A stretch of 64,000 bases of DNA from Chryseobacterium sp. (GCA_031277615.1 JAITMC010000028.1:1-64000); one strand, 5' to 3'; shown: positions 26,998-36,193, counted from the first letter of the stretch. The notes: a model not told the origin generated them from the letters alone. Translations and numbers: made by a program.

Positions 26998-27687
26998 TTA
27001 TTTATTTTTCAGGGCCATGATATATTTATCGATGTAGAGTTGTTTTTCTTTGGATTTATACTGCTGGATATAGCGGGGATGTTCCAATACGGTCATTTTT
27101 GTGAACAGATTGGCTTCTTTATTCAGTTTTGAGATGAAATCTGCATTCTTTTTTCCGAGGATAAAAACTTCTGAGGTATCGAGATTCAGGCCGATGTGCT
27201 TTTTTAATGAATCGATCATAAAATCTTTCACTGCTTCAAACAGGTCTTTATCATCATAATAATTGGCATTCAGCCATCCGTTTTTTGTTTTTCGTACAAT
27301 AGCCAGCGGAAATGGCGAATTGATGTAGATGTCTTTGTAAAATTCTTCCGGACCTCCATAATCAGCGATCATATCATACATAAATACGGAAGAAACCTCA
27401 TGGGTACGTGCGGAGGTCATCTTTATTCCGCAAACGGATTCCAGTCTTTTGGTATCGGTAAACGGTACGCCTGTAACGCCTGCTCCATGACGGCTCGGAT
27501 TGATCCCGATGATGAATTTTCTTTGGACCGAATCGTTATAATATTTGTTATAAAATGCTTTCATTACAGTCATTGTTTCCGGATTGTCGAGATACGGATT
27601 CAGCGCCTGAAAACCTTCCGGAAGTTTTCCCGGAAAGAGGAGGCTTTCATTAAATTCAATGACTTTATCAGCAAAAGTTTTGTTCAT
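26998..27687 (-). CDS. SMUG2-like uracil-DNA glycosylase family protein (DUF4918)
   Basis: 229 residues. The motif GINPSRHGAGVTGVPFTDT (61-79) and the end block LEHPRYIQQY match SMUG2-type DNA glycosylases, which lie in the uracil-DNA glycosylase superfamily and excise uracil or other damaged bases. Motif GINPS corresponds to the catalytic/base-binding loop and HPR to the DNA-intercalating loop. It starts 7 bp after the DUF4241 gene and is followed after 33 bp by the helicase, so all three probably share a transcript. Confidence 0.87.
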   Translation of the reverse strand: MNKTFADKVIEFNESLLFPGKLPEGFQALNPYLDNPETMTVMKAFYNKYYNDSVQRKFIIGINPSRHGAGVTGVPFTDTKRLESVCGIKMTSARTHEVSSVFMYDMIADYGGPEEFYKDIYINSPFPLAIVRKTKNGWLNANYYDDKDLFEAVKDFMIDSLKKHIGLNLDTSEVFILGKKNADFISKLNKEANLFTKMTVLEHPRYIQQYKSKEKQLYIDKYIMALKNK

Positions 27688-27694
27688 TAAAATA

Positions 27695-28471
27695 TTATTT
27701 CAGAAAAATAAAATTATCAGGAGGTCCCGGATTTTCATCTTCATCTTCGTCCTCATCATCATCTTCGGAAAACTCCAGTTCAAGATCTATAAAGTGAATA
27801 TACAATCCGCAGATATTTCCCTGTACATCATACCCGAAATAAACGGGATACATTCCATCTCCCAGACCGCTGGCAAACATCGGCACCTGATAATCAGTTC
27901 CGGGAACTGTCCAGTTGATCCAGTCTCCAAGCTCTCTCTGATTGGCTGGATTGTCGCGATAACTTTTTGCAAAGAGTTCTGCAAAATAATCATCGTAAAT
28001 ATTCTCTACATTCAGCGCTGATATGAATTGGTCAATAAAAGGAACGGCTTCTGCATCGGCAATGCATCCCAATCCGGCATCTACAATGAACCCAAAAAAG
28101 TCATCAGGTCCTAAATCTTCAAGATCTTCATCTCCGGTCAGTGCTTCTCGGTACAGAACCGGTTTTTCCTGAGTGAATTCTACTTTCACGGCGGCATATC
28201 TGCTCCCCCAATCTTCCAGATGAACAATGGCAATTTTTACAGGAAAATCTCCTTTAGGGGTTTCCATAAAGTAAGGTTTTTCTCCCATTCTCAAATACAC
28301 CAGGGGGTCTCTTACAATTACTTTTCCGGAAGGCAGAGACACATTTCCTATATCCATCACTTCCATTTTCTGCTCCATAATTTCATCTGAAGTGAAGTAG
28401 CTTTCAATATCTACAGGAGATACCAGCTGATCTTTTACCTCTTCCCATTTTTGCATCCAGTTTTCATTCAT
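27695..28471 (-). CDS. DUF4241 domain-containing protein
   Basis: 258 residues from the ATG at 28471 (MNENWMQKWEE). A longer frame from 28546 adds 25 residues unlike the family and is rejected. The body shows the DUF4241 features: LPSGKVIVRDPL, an acidic middle (EDLEDLGPDDFFGFIVDAG), and GLGDGMYPVYFGYD near the end, then a very acidic tail (DDDEDEDEDEN). Function of the family is not known. It is the first gene of the transcript with the DNA glycosylase and helicase. Confidence 0.85.
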   Translation of the reverse strand: MNENWMQKWEEVKDQLVSPVDIESYFTSDEIMEQKMEVMDIGNVSLPSGKVIVRDPLVYLRMGEKPYFMETPKGDFPVKIAIVHLEDWGSRYAAVKVEFTQEKPVLYREALTGDEDLEDLGPDDFFGFIVDAGLGCIADAEAVPFIDQFISALNVENIYDDYFAELFAKSYRDNPANQRELGDWINWTVPGTDYQVPMFASGLGDGMYPVYFGYDVQGNICGLYIHFIDLELEFSEDDDEDEDEDENPGPPDNFIFLK

Positions 28472-28657
28472 AGTTTTATTTTTAATTTGAATTCTAAAAT
28501 ACAATTTATTTGGATGAATGCCAATTCCTGCCGGATTTTTAACCATTGATGAATATTCGTTTACAAAAAATATTGGTCTCCTGATTTTGGAATCCTGATT
28601 TTCGCTAACTTCGTTTTCATTAAAGTTGTAATATTTTGATACTAAAACGAATAACTC

Positions 28658-29365
28658 ATGATCGGACTTATTATTGAACTTCTTGTCTCATGGCTTCTGC
28701 TTCGGTTAACAGTGAAAAAGAATCTTTCTGTGTTGGGCTTTACTCCTTCCCGGGATAGAATATCACAGTGGCTTATCAGCTTATTACTGGCTGCCGGCTG
28801 CTGCATTCTATATCAGGTCATGGCAACTTCTTCAGCTGGCAATGGCTGGATGATGAATACACGATGGACCTGGGCTTCTTTATTGCCGGGATTATGGTGG
28901 GTCGTGAGTTCAGTATTGTTTGAGGAACTCATTTTCAGGGGTGCTTTACTGTATATTGCGATAGAAAAAACCGGGATTAAGAAAGCCTGCTTTCTTTCTG
29001 CAGCAGCTTTCGGAATCTATCACTGGTTTTCTTACAATATTTTTAATAACCCGGTGCAGATGGCCATTGTCTTTGTAATCACAGCTATTTTCGGGTATAT
29101 GCTCGCTTATGCCTTTGCGGTAACAAAATCTCTTTATCTTCCTGTAGGGTTACATCTGGGCTGGAATTTCTTTAACATTATTGTTTTTTCCAATGGTCCG
29201 TTAGGAAATCAGATTCTGATCAAAGCGAATGAGAATAAACCGGAGGGAATTTTGTCTCTGGTTATTTTCCTGTTTCAGATTCTTGGTTTGCCGCTTTTGG
29301 TTTTCTGGTATCTGAGGTATTTGAAATTGAAAGACGACGCCCATCATAAAAAGTCAGCTGAATAA
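28658..29365 (+). CDS. CPBP family intramembrane metalloprotease
   Basis: 235 residues with six to seven hydrophobic segments. The CPBP (Abi) motifs are FEELIFRG at 88-95 (catalytic EE), YHW with His122, and GLHLGWNFFN with His166. Members process prenylated or membrane proteins, or confer bacteriocin self-immunity; the substrate here is not known. Divergent from the DUF4241 operon and single. Confidence 0.88.
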   Translation: MIGLIIELLVSWLLLRLTVKKNLSVLGFTPSRDRISQWLISLLLAAGCCILYQVMATSSAGNGWMMNTRWTWASLLPGLWWVVSSVLFEELIFRGALLYIAIEKTGIKKACFLSAAAFGIYHWFSYNIFNNPVQMAIVFVITAIFGYMLAYAFAVTKSLYLPVGLHLGWNFFNIIVFSNGPLGNQILIKANENKPEGILSLVIFLFQILGLPLLVFWYLRYLKLKDDAHHKKSAE

Positions 29366-29707
29366 GTTTAGGTTTTATATAAAATTGGATGATCTGTTTC
29401 TTTCGAAGATTGAGTGGGTTTTCCTTGACGCAAAGGAGTTATTTACAGGCAATGCTTATTTCCAGAGAAATAAGAAAGCAATCAATTGCATTGATTTGAC
29501 GAAGCGGAGTATAATATCTCATTGTTTAAGAAACAAACGTTATTTTGGAAAACTTTAATTTTTATTTGTCATAGGTTGATCAGAATCAATGGAGAAAAAA
29601 ATCTGCATAATCAGCCTGATCAGCGAGATAAATAAAATTAGTGGGTGTGTCATAATCTGAATTAAAAAAGCAGTCCGTAAGAACTGCTTTTTTATTATTT
29701 TTCCAGA
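29366..29707. other. Intergenic region between CPBP gene and paaZ
   Basis: 342 bp between convergent genes. It holds a bidirectional terminator near its right end and otherwise no open reading frame worth calling. A segment near 29481-29510 (ATTGATTTG.CGAAGCGG) resembles a segment in the gap near 45813-45830 (GTTGATTTGTTGAAGCGG), which may be a decayed repeat. Confidence 0.5.
29664..29693. terminator. Bidirectional terminator after paaZ
   Basis: AAAAAAGCAGT and ACTGCTTTTTT form an 11-bp stem with an 8-nt loop. It ends the phenylacetate transcript on the minus strand and can also stop the CPBP transcript. Confidence 0.8.
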
Positions 29708-32203
29708 TTAAATCAATCCGAATTGTTCAAAATGGTGGGTGAAATGTTTTTTGTGCATCAGTTCCCACATTTCTTTATTCAGTTTTCCGAAAACAAAGTT
29801 CATATGTTCTGCCTGAGGATTTTCCCTGTAGTAGATGGCATATCTCTTCATGGTTTCGATGAAAGATTCTTTTGCTTTTTCCAGGTTCTTATGAACGGCT
29901 TCCGGAAGGGTCCCATCCTGAGGAAGGAACGGAGCGGTAAAATCTTTCGGCATTTTTCTGTGGCTGTATAAGGAATCCTGCCATTTTTCAAGGTGTTCCT
30001 CAGGAGTGAAGCATTTTTCGGCTTCCGGTTCGCCAAGACTTACCAAAACGCCTTGCTCCAGATGTTCGATCATTTGCTGAGGAGACATTTTTCCCCATTG
30101 CGCCGGTGTATTTTCCGTTAAACCGTTCAGGATCTTCTGAAGATTTTTCACATTCAGGTCGATAAATGGAGACTGTTTTGCCACCAATGTCAGGATAGTC
30201 GCTACACAAACGATTTCATCTCTTTGATTAACGACCTCAACCAGCCATTTTACCACTCCTGAAGGAATATTTCTTCCTTTTACGCCTCTGTTGATCTTTT
30301 CTTTTGCTGTAAGATATACCGTAATAGTATCTCCTGCATATACCGGTTTGAAGAAACTGCAGTCTTCCAGTCCGTAATTGGCAATCACAGGACCTTTTTT
30401 ACCGGAAACGAATAATCCTGCTGCTGCGGAAAGAATAAAGTATCCGTGGGCTACTGTTTTATCGAAAATAGTTCCCGTTAAGCTCGTGGCATCGGTATGG
30501 GCATAGAAATGATCCCACGACACATTGGAGAAGTTGACGATATCAGCGTCTGTAACGGTTCTTCCTGCTGTTTCCAGAGAGTCTCCCACTTCCACTTCTT
30601 CAAAATATTTCTGGAACGGATGCTTATCTGAGAATTTTTTCTCTGCTCCCTGCTGATAGATTTTAGTTATTGCTTTCAATACATCCGGAGAACCCTGAAT
30701 TGCTGTTTTCTGAAGGAAGAAATGAAGTCCGTTCAATCCGCCCATTTCCTCACCGCCTCCCGCTCTGCCGGGACCTCCGTGCATCAATGTAGGAAGTGGA
30801 GAACCATGACCGGTACTTTCTTTGGCGCTGTCTCTGTTCAGGACAAAGATTCTTCCGTGCTGGGAAGCCATTTTCCATGAAGTTTCAGCGATAAAGTTTT
30901 CATCGTGGGAAATGATAGATCCTACGAGACTTCCTTTACCTCTTTTGGCAAGGGCGGCAGCTTCTTCGGCATCTTTGTAAGGCATCAGGGTAGAAACCGG
31001 TCCGAAGGCTTCCACATCATGAGAAATATTCTTTTCAAACGGTTTATCATTCAGGAACAGTTTCGGGCTCATGAATGCTCCTTTTTCGTAATCGGCATCT
31101 ACCAGCTCGTGCTTTCCGTCATAGATAAGTTCTGTTTCTGCTTTCAACATGTTTACTTTTCTCAGAACCTCATCATATTGCTGTTTTCCGACCAATGATC
31201 CCATTCTGGTTTCTCTGCTCAGCGGACTTCCGATTTTAGTCTGATCCAACGCTTTTGATAAGGCATTCTGAACGTCTCCAATCAGGTGCTCAGGAACAAT
31301 AATCCTTCTGATTGCCGTACATTTCTGGCCTGCTTTCGTCGTCATTTCATTTCGCACTTCCTTGATGAACAGGTCAAATTCAGGAGTTCCCGGCTTCGCA
31401 TCCAGTCCAAGGATAGAACAGTTCAGAGAATCTGCCTCCATATTAAAACGAACTGCATTTCCTGCTACAGAGGGTAAAGCCTTCAGCTTTCTACCTGTTG
31501 ATGCAGATCCTGTAAACAATACAGAATCCCCGTCCTGAACGTAATCCAGAATATTTCCCGGTTCTCCGCATACCAGCTGAATTGCTCCTTCAGGAAGGAT
31601 TCCACTTTCGATCATATCCTGAAATACTGCATTGGTAAGGTAAGAACCGAATGGTGATGGCTTAACGATGGAAGGAACTCCTGCCAGCAATGAAGTGGAC
31701 AGTTTTTCCAGCATTCCCCAAACCGGAAAGTTATAGGCATTAATCTGTACGGATACGCCTTCACTTGGGGTCAGAATATGAGTTCCCAGGAAAGTTCCGT
31801 TGGCAGAAATTTTCTGCGTATCTCCATCTACCCAGAACGGGGTATTCGGAAGCATTCTTTTGGCCAGTCCTGAATAGGTGAAAAACGTTCCGAAACCTCC
31901 TTCGATATCCACCCATGAATCTACGTGGGTAGCTCCGGTTTTATAAGACAGCTCATAATATTTTTTCTTTCTCTCCAAAAGGTAAAGGGCCACTTTTTTC
32001 AGCATTTCTCCCCTGTCGTAGAAAGTCATGGAAGAAAGGTTTTTGTATCCTACTGTTCTTCCGTAGTCAAGGGCCTGCTCAAAATGAAGTCCTTCCGTAT
32101 CTGAAACAGCTACCTGTTCACCGGTAACCGCATTGTATAGAGGAATTCCGTTTCCGGTACCTTCTACCCATTCTCCGTAGATATAGTTTTTCAGTTTTTC
32201 CAT
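29708..32203 (-). CDS. paaZ: PaaZ: oxepin-CoA hydrolase / aldehyde dehydrogenase, with C-terminal DUF1569 domain
   Basis: 831 residues, about 150 longer than E. coli PaaZ (681). Residues about 1-515 are an aldehyde dehydrogenase with the catalytic Cys in GQKCTAIRR (about 295) and Glu in FNMEADSLN (about 256). Residues about 530-680 are a MaoC-like hotdog hydratase (EVGDSLETAGRTVTDADIVNFS). The remaining part (about 690-831) has QWGKMSPQQMIEHLEQ and FGKLNKEMWELMHKKHF, features of the DinB-related DUF1569 family. PaaZ opens the oxepin-CoA ring and oxidises the aldehyde to 3-oxo-5,6-dehydrosuberyl-CoA. Last gene of the phenylacetate run; the role of the third domain is not known. Confidence 0.93.
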   Translation of the reverse strand: MEKLKNYIYGEWVEGTGNGIPLYNAVTGEQVAVSDTEGLHFEQALDYGRTVGYKNLSSMTFYDRGEMLKKVALYLLERKKKYYELSYKTGATHVDSWVDIEGGFGTFFTYSGLAKRMLPNTPFWVDGDTQKISANGTFLGTHILTPSEGVSVQINAYNFPVWGMLEKLSTSLLAGVPSIVKPSPFGSYLTNAVFQDMIESGILPEGAIQLVCGEPGNILDYVQDGDSVLFTGSASTGRKLKALPSVAGNAVRFNMEADSLNCSILGLDAKPGTPEFDLFIKEVRNEMTTKAGQKCTAIRRIIVPEHLIGDVQNALSKALDQTKIGSPLSRETRMGSLVGKQQYDEVLRKVNMLKAETELIYDGKHELVDADYEKGAFMSPKLFLNDKPFEKNISHDVEAFGPVSTLMPYKDAEEAAALAKRGKGSLVGSIISHDENFIAETSWKMASQHGRIFVLNRDSAKESTGHGSPLPTLMHGGPGRAGGGEEMGGLNGLHFFLQKTAIQGSPDVLKAITKIYQQGAEKKFSDKHPFQKYFEEVEVGDSLETAGRTVTDADIVNFSNVSWDHFYAHTDATSLTGTIFDKTVAHGYFILSAAAGLFVSGKKGPVIANYGLEDCSFFKPVYAGDTITVYLTAKEKINRGVKGRNIPSGVVKWLVEVVNQRDEIVCVATILTLVAKQSPFIDLNVKNLQKILNGLTENTPAQWGKMSPQQMIEHLEQGVLVSLGEPEAEKCFTPEEHLEKWQDSLYSHRKMPKDFTAPFLPQDGTLPEAVHKNLEKAKESFIETMKRYAIYYRENPQAEHMNFVFGKLNKEMWELMHKKHFTHHFEQFGLI

Positions 32204-32219
32204 ATGGTTTTGTACTATT

Positions 32220-32489
32220 TTATTTTCTGTTTTTATTTTTAATTAAGCTCCGGATGACCAGGTAAGGTGAAAAAAGGATCAGTGAAAAATCCAGGATCAG
32301 AACGGCATCAATAAACAGCGTATAGAAAAAGTCTTTCTGTTTCAGCTTCTGTATCACTCTCTCCGAATCCACATGTTCCAAAGCATCCGAAATTCCTACT
32401 GATTCTTTAAGCAGGTAAAAGCCCAGAAAATTGACAGCTATTACTGCTATCAATATCAGAATCCAGTATTTTTTCAGGAAATTTCTCAT
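32220..32489 (-). CDS. Small two-helix membrane protein
   Basis: 89 residues. Two hydrophobic segments (about 8-28 and 55-75) are joined by a charged loop (DALEHVDSERVIQKLKQKD); the end is basic. No family is recognised. It is placed between the esterase gene (5 bp upstream) and paaZ (16 bp downstream), so it belongs to the same transcript, but nothing links it to phenylacetate. Confidence 0.6.
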   Translation of the reverse strand: MRNFLKKYWILILIAVIAVNFLGFYLLKESVGISDALEHVDSERVIQKLKQKDFFYTLFIDAVLILDFSLILFSPYLVIRSLIKNKNRK

Positions 32490-32494
32490 TATCC

Positions 32495-33322
32495 TTATTG
32501 AGGTTCTTTGTACGGGAAAAGCTTTACCAATCCTTCGTATAAACTTCTGTGAAGAATGGTTGCATGGTTATCCGTTTCCATCATTTTATATTCTACCGTC
32601 CAGTTTTTCTTACCTGCTTTTTTCAAAACATCATAAAGGTCACCTGCATCTTTTACCATCACGGGGTGTTCATCTTTTCCTACCGAAACATAAACAAACT
32701 TTTTATGGTCACCGGATTTTGAAAGCATTTCCGGAGCCTTTTTCAGAAGGCTCTGGTCATCCCACCACAAACTCGGACTGATGATAAAATAGTTGTTGAA
32801 CATTTCCGGTTTCTTCAGCAGAATTTCTGTTGCCAGAAGACCTCCCAATGATTGTCCGAACAGGTATTTATCGGTTGTCTTATACTGGCTTTCGATATAA
32901 GGTTTTAATTCTTTTTCAAGAAAACCGATGAATTTATCCGAATGCCCTGTTGTAGGATAGTCTTTCTGCAGATCTTTTAAATCTGTATGAAAAGTGAAAT
33001 CTCTTTTTCTGTCGATATTGGCAATTCCCACCACAATGGTTTCCGGCATGGAATACATTTGATTGAAGAACTGCACCAATCCTGTAACATGAATAAAATC
33101 CTCATTCATGGATCCGTCCAGAAGGTAGATCACAGGATAAGCTTTTGTTTTATCATATCCCTGAGGCAAATAGATATTTAGCGTTCTGTCTTCATTTAAA
33201 GTTTTAGATTTAAATGTTCTTATCTCTCCTATTGTAAGCGGTTTTACTGTTGCAGTCTGCCCCGACACCATAAAATTCGCAGCCCATAAAATACTGCAGA
33301 AAATAAAAGCTTTTTTTATCAT
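32495..33322 (-). CDS. Secreted alpha/beta-hydrolase (esterase family, PF00756-like)
   Basis: 275 residues with a signal peptide (1-22, MVSGQ). The nucleophile elbow is GQSLGG at 156-161 (Ser158), preceded by DKYLF and followed by the characteristic SPSLWWDD. The His of the triad is in DNHATILH near the C-terminus. This is the Fes/esterase-D group that cleaves ester or siderophore substrates; the substrate is unknown here. Its position inside the paa transcript, behind a RAYT gene, may be due to insertion, not function. Confidence 0.85.
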   Translation of the reverse strand: MIKKAFIFCSILWAANFMVSGQTATVKPLTIGEIRTFKSKTLNEDRTLNIYLPQGYDKTKAYPVIYLLDGSMNEDFIHVTGLVQFFNQMYSMPETIVVGIANIDRKRDFTFHTDLKDLQKDYPTTGHSDKFIGFLEKELKPYIESQYKTTDKYLFGQSLGGLLATEILLKKPEMFNNYFIISPSLWWDDQSLLKKAPEMLSKSGDHKKFVYVSVGKDEHPVMVKDAGDLYDVLKKAGKKNWTVEYKMMETDNHATILHRSLYEGLVKLFPYKEPQ

Positions 33323-33373
33323 GGATATACGTTGTTTTCTAATTGATAAGTCTGATATATTGTTTAATATTAT

Positions 33374-33952
33374 TTACTCTAAGTCCATAAAATCATATTC
33401 TACATCAGACCGATGATAGAGAATGAAGTTTTCTAATGTCTCAAAATATTTCATGATCTCTGATCTTTCCATTTTACTAGATTTCTGCATATTCACATAA
33501 GAGCTATAGGAAGTATGCTTCCAGTCCTCAATTTGATTAACAAAACCATGATTGACAGGATTATTGTGAATATAATGCAATACCTTTAATAAATATTTTT
33601 CATCCCGAATTCTTTTTCTTTTTACCGTATTAAGAAAAAGAGCTCCTTTTCTATTGTACACCTTATTATAAGCTTTAGCATAAGCATTTAGCAAATCGCT
33701 GAAAGATTTCATTAAAAAATGATGCTCATTTTCATGATTTATCTCATCAAAATTTTTAAACCTCAATAATAGATGAAAGTGATTAGGTAACAGACAATAC
33801 GCATAAATATCAGCTACAGGAAGAATATATTTTTCTATTTTTTCCAGAAAATATTGATAATTTGAGGACTCACGAAATATAATTTCTGTCCCATTGACAT
33901 GAGAAAAAATATGATAGACGCCTTCAGATTCAAAACTTTCTGTGTTTAACAT
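33374..33952 (-). CDS. REP-associated tyrosine transposase (RAYT, Y1_Tnp)
   Basis: 192 residues, full-length for the group. The HUH motif is LLPNHFHLLL (53-62) and the catalytic Tyr is in NAYAKAYNKVYNRKG (Tyr95 or Tyr99). The end has LHYIHNNPV, as in IS200-like REP transposases. A 15-bp palindrome of REP type lies 23 bp upstream of its start codon (33975-34007) with a half-copy near 34145, so the gene probably acts on REP elements and stays in the chromosome as a domesticated transposase. It interrupts the paa gene order between paaY and the esterase. Confidence 0.9.
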   Translation of the reverse strand: MLNTESFESEGVYHIFSHVNGTEIIFRESSNYQYFLEKIEKYILPVADIYAYCLLPNHFHLLLRFKNFDEINHENEHHFLMKSFSDLLNAYAKAYNKVYNRKGALFLNTVKRKRIRDEKYLLKVLHYIHNNPVNHGFVNQIEDWKHTSYSSYVNMQKSSKMERSEIMKYFETLENFILYHRSDVEYDFMDLE

Positions 33953-33974
33953 TTTTAAATATGATGCTTAATTG

Positions 33975-34007
33975 AAACCTAACAGGTTTTGGAAACCTGT
34001 TAGGTTT
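33975..34007. repeat. REP-like palindrome next to RAYT
   Basis: AAACCTAACAGGTTT and its perfect complement are separated by TGG (15-bp arms). The sequence is of the type found as REP/BIME in flavobacteria and lies in the 205 bp between the RAYT and paaY genes. Confidence 0.8.
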
Positions 34008-34144
34008 AGATTTTCACTATAAATTTTTCACTAAGTAACTTCATTATCTCCATTTGAAGGTTCATGAAAAGTAATTCAGAGTATAAAATATGAAAGATAC
34101 TTTTGAATTCTATACTAATCATCTTTTAATCTTATGCCTGATTA

Positions 34145-34159
34145 AAACCTAACAGGTTT
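34145..34159. repeat. Half REP element
   Basis: A single AAACCTAACAGGTTT, preceded by TGCCTGATTA like the TGCTTAATTG before the full palindrome, overlaps the paaY stop codon. It forms a direct repeat with the left arm at 33975. Confidence 0.7.
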
Positions 34160-34751
34160 ATTTCACATCATCCCAGATACTGTAATCTACAATTTTTGTA
34201 GGGGTCTGCTGAACATATTCAGTAAACGGTTCGCAAGGAAGGATGGCTTCTTTCCCTTCTCTTGCCAGTTGCTGATAGAGTTTTGTTCCTTCTGTTTTCC
34301 AACGGATCATTTCATCGGAAACGTCACGGATGATCTTTGCCGGACTGCCGACAATCAATTTTCTCGGTTCGCATCTGAAATTGGCAGGCACAAAAGCCAA
34401 AGCTCCGACAATGCTTTCATCACCGATATACGCTTTATCCATCACCACAGAATTCATACCGATTAAACAGTTTTTCCCGATATGTCCGGAATGGATAATG
34501 GCACCATGCCCGATATGGGCGGATTCTTCCAAAATTGTTTCGATATTGGGAAACACATGAAGGGTGCAGTTTTCCTGAACATTGGTACCGTCTTTAATGA
34601 TAATTTTTCCCCAGTCACCGCGTATTACCGCATTAGGGCCGATATATACTTCTTCACCAATTTCCACATTCCCGATAATGACGGCCTGCGGATGAATGTA
34701 GGCCGAAGGTTTTATAATGGGCCTTATGCCGTGGTATGAGTAGATGTTCAT
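34158..34751 (-). CDS. paaY: PaaY: hexapeptide-repeat thioesterase of phenylacetate degradation
   Basis: 197 residues from the ATG at 34751 (MNIYSYHGIRP), close to the 196 of E. coli PaaY. An in-frame start at 34784 adds 11 residues in a repeat region and is rejected. Left-handed beta-helix repeats run through PSAYIHPQAVIIGNVEIG and AHIGHGAIIHSG, with the His residues of gamma-carbonic-anhydrase folds (HVF, HIGHG, HSGH). PaaY hydrolyses CoA esters that accumulate when the pathway stalls. It follows paaJ after 94 bp. Confidence 0.88.
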   Translation of the reverse strand: MNIYSYHGIRPIIKPSAYIHPQAVIIGNVEIGEEVYIGPNAVIRGDWGKIIIKDGTNVQENCTLHVFPNIETILEESAHIGHGAIIHSGHIGKNCLIGMNSVVMDKAYIGDESIVGALAFVPANFRCEPRKLIVGSPAKIIRDVSDEMIRWKTEGTKLYQQLAREGKEAILPCEPFTEYVQQTPTKIVDYSIWDDVK

Positions 34752-34845
34752 ATTTTTTAATTGAAAATTTAAGAATGAGATCATCTGAAAATGAATAGAT
34801 CACTAAAGATTTTCAAATTTTCAAATGAACTCATTTTCAAATTGA
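34752..34845. repeat. AT-rich inverted-repeat element, paaJ-paaY gap
   Basis: Left block AATTGAAAATTTAAGAATGA and right block with TTTTCAAATTTTCAAATGA and TCATTTTCAAATT are mutual inverses in style. It belongs to the same family as those in the other gaps of the cluster (AATTTGAAAATTTGAAAATG and its complement). Confidence 0.6.
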
Positions 34846-36051
34846 TTATACTTTTTCAATGATCATTGCATATCCCTGTCCGACACCGATGCAAAGGGTA
34901 CACAATGCATATTTTTTATTCTGTTTCTGAAGTTCCATTGCGGCAGAGCCTACAATTCTTGCTCCTGAAACTCCCAGCGGATGGCCGATAGCGATTGCTC
35001 CTCCGTTCGGATTTATTCTTGTATCGTCGTCTTTTAAGCCTAAGCTTCTCGTTACGGCTAGTGCCTGTGCTGCAAATGCTTCGTTCAGTTCGATGATATC
35101 CATATCTTCTAAAGACAGATTGAGTCTTTTCAGTAATTTCTGTGTTGCCTCAACAGGTCCGATTCCCATGATTCTCGGTTCTACTCCGGCTACGGATGAT
35201 CCTAAGATCTTGGCTTTTGGCTGAAGTCCGTACTTTTTCACAGCTTCTTCACTTGCCAGGATCAGGGCGGCGGCTCCGTCATTCATTCCTGATGCATTTC
35301 CGGCGGTAACCGTTCCTTCTTTTCTGAATGCCGGACGAAGTTTGGCCAGTCCTTCCATAGATGATGAAGGCTTGATGAATTCGTCTTTCTCAAAAATAAC
35401 AGGATCTCCTTTTCTTTGAGGAATTTCAACTTTTACAATTTCTTCTGCCAGTCTTCCGCTTTCCTGTGCTTTTGTAGCTTTCTGCTGGGACCAAAGGGCA
35501 AATTTATCCTGATCTTCCCTGCTGATCTGATGGATATCTGCAAGGTTTTCGGCTGTTTCGCCCATTCCGTCAACTCCATACATTTCTTTCATTTTCGGAT
35601 TGATAAAACGCCATCCGAATGTGGTATCGAACATCTGGCTGTCTCTTCCAAAAGCGGCACTCGGTTTTGACATTACGTACGGAGAACGTGTCATATGCTC
35701 TACTCCACCTGCAATATAAATTTCTCCTTCTCCGGCAGCAATGGAACGGAAAGCGTTGGCTACCGCAGACATTCCTGAAGCACAGAGCCTGTTTACCGTC
35801 TCACCTCCTATTTTATAGGGAAGTCCTGCAAGCAGAAGTCCCATTCTGGCCACATTTCGGTTATCCTCACCCGCCTGGTTGGCACATCCGAAGATCACAT
35901 CCTCGATCTCTTCAACAGGAACATTGGGATTTCTGGCGACCACCTCTTTAATCACAATGGCTGCCAGATCATCGGCTCTTACTTCTGATAATCCTCCCTG
36001 CAATTTGGAAACAGGGGTTCTCACATAATCTATAATGTATACGTTGTTCAT
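34846..36051 (-). CDS. paaJ: PaaJ: 3-oxoadipyl-CoA / 3-oxo-5,6-dehydrosuberyl-CoA thiolase
   Basis: 401 residues, the standard length. The nucleophilic Cys90 is in RLCASGMSAV, the catalytic His in AIGHPLGVSG and the second Cys in CTLCIGVGQG. Motif NEAFAAQAL is also present. The enzyme carries out both thiolytic steps of the phenylacetate pathway, yielding acetyl-CoA and succinyl-CoA. The family also includes PcaF of the beta-ketoadipate pathway; the paa context decides in favour of PaaJ. DUF6624 gene lies 142 bp upstream. Confidence 0.93.
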   Translation of the reverse strand: MNNVYIIDYVRTPVSKLQGGLSEVRADDLAAIVIKEVVARNPNVPVEEIEDVIFGCANQAGEDNRNVARMGLLLAGLPYKIGGETVNRLCASGMSAVANAFRSIAAGEGEIYIAGGVEHMTRSPYVMSKPSAAFGRDSQMFDTTFGWRFINPKMKEMYGVDGMGETAENLADIHQISREDQDKFALWSQQKATKAQESGRLAEEIVKVEIPQRKGDPVIFEKDEFIKPSSSMEGLAKLRPAFRKEGTVTAGNASGMNDGAAALILASEEAVKKYGLQPKAKILGSSVAGVEPRIMGIGPVEATQKLLKRLNLSLEDMDIIELNEAFAAQALAVTRSLGLKDDDTRINPNGGAIAIGHPLGVSGARIVGSAAMELQKQNKKYALCTLCIGVGQGYAMIIEKV

Positions 36052-36193
36052 TGTTTTATCATTTAACTATGTAACTGTTTACCAACATACTCTAAATTCA
36101 TCTCTGTTACCGGTAACCTGTACATTTTTATTTAGGTATATTAACTTTATTGTTTCGTTATTTTTAATCTTGTTCTCCTGATCTTATTTGATC

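Noticed and set aside
28472-28546. Longer start for the DUF4241 gene
   Set aside because: The added residues do not resemble the family and the ATG at 28471 has the usual A-rich context.
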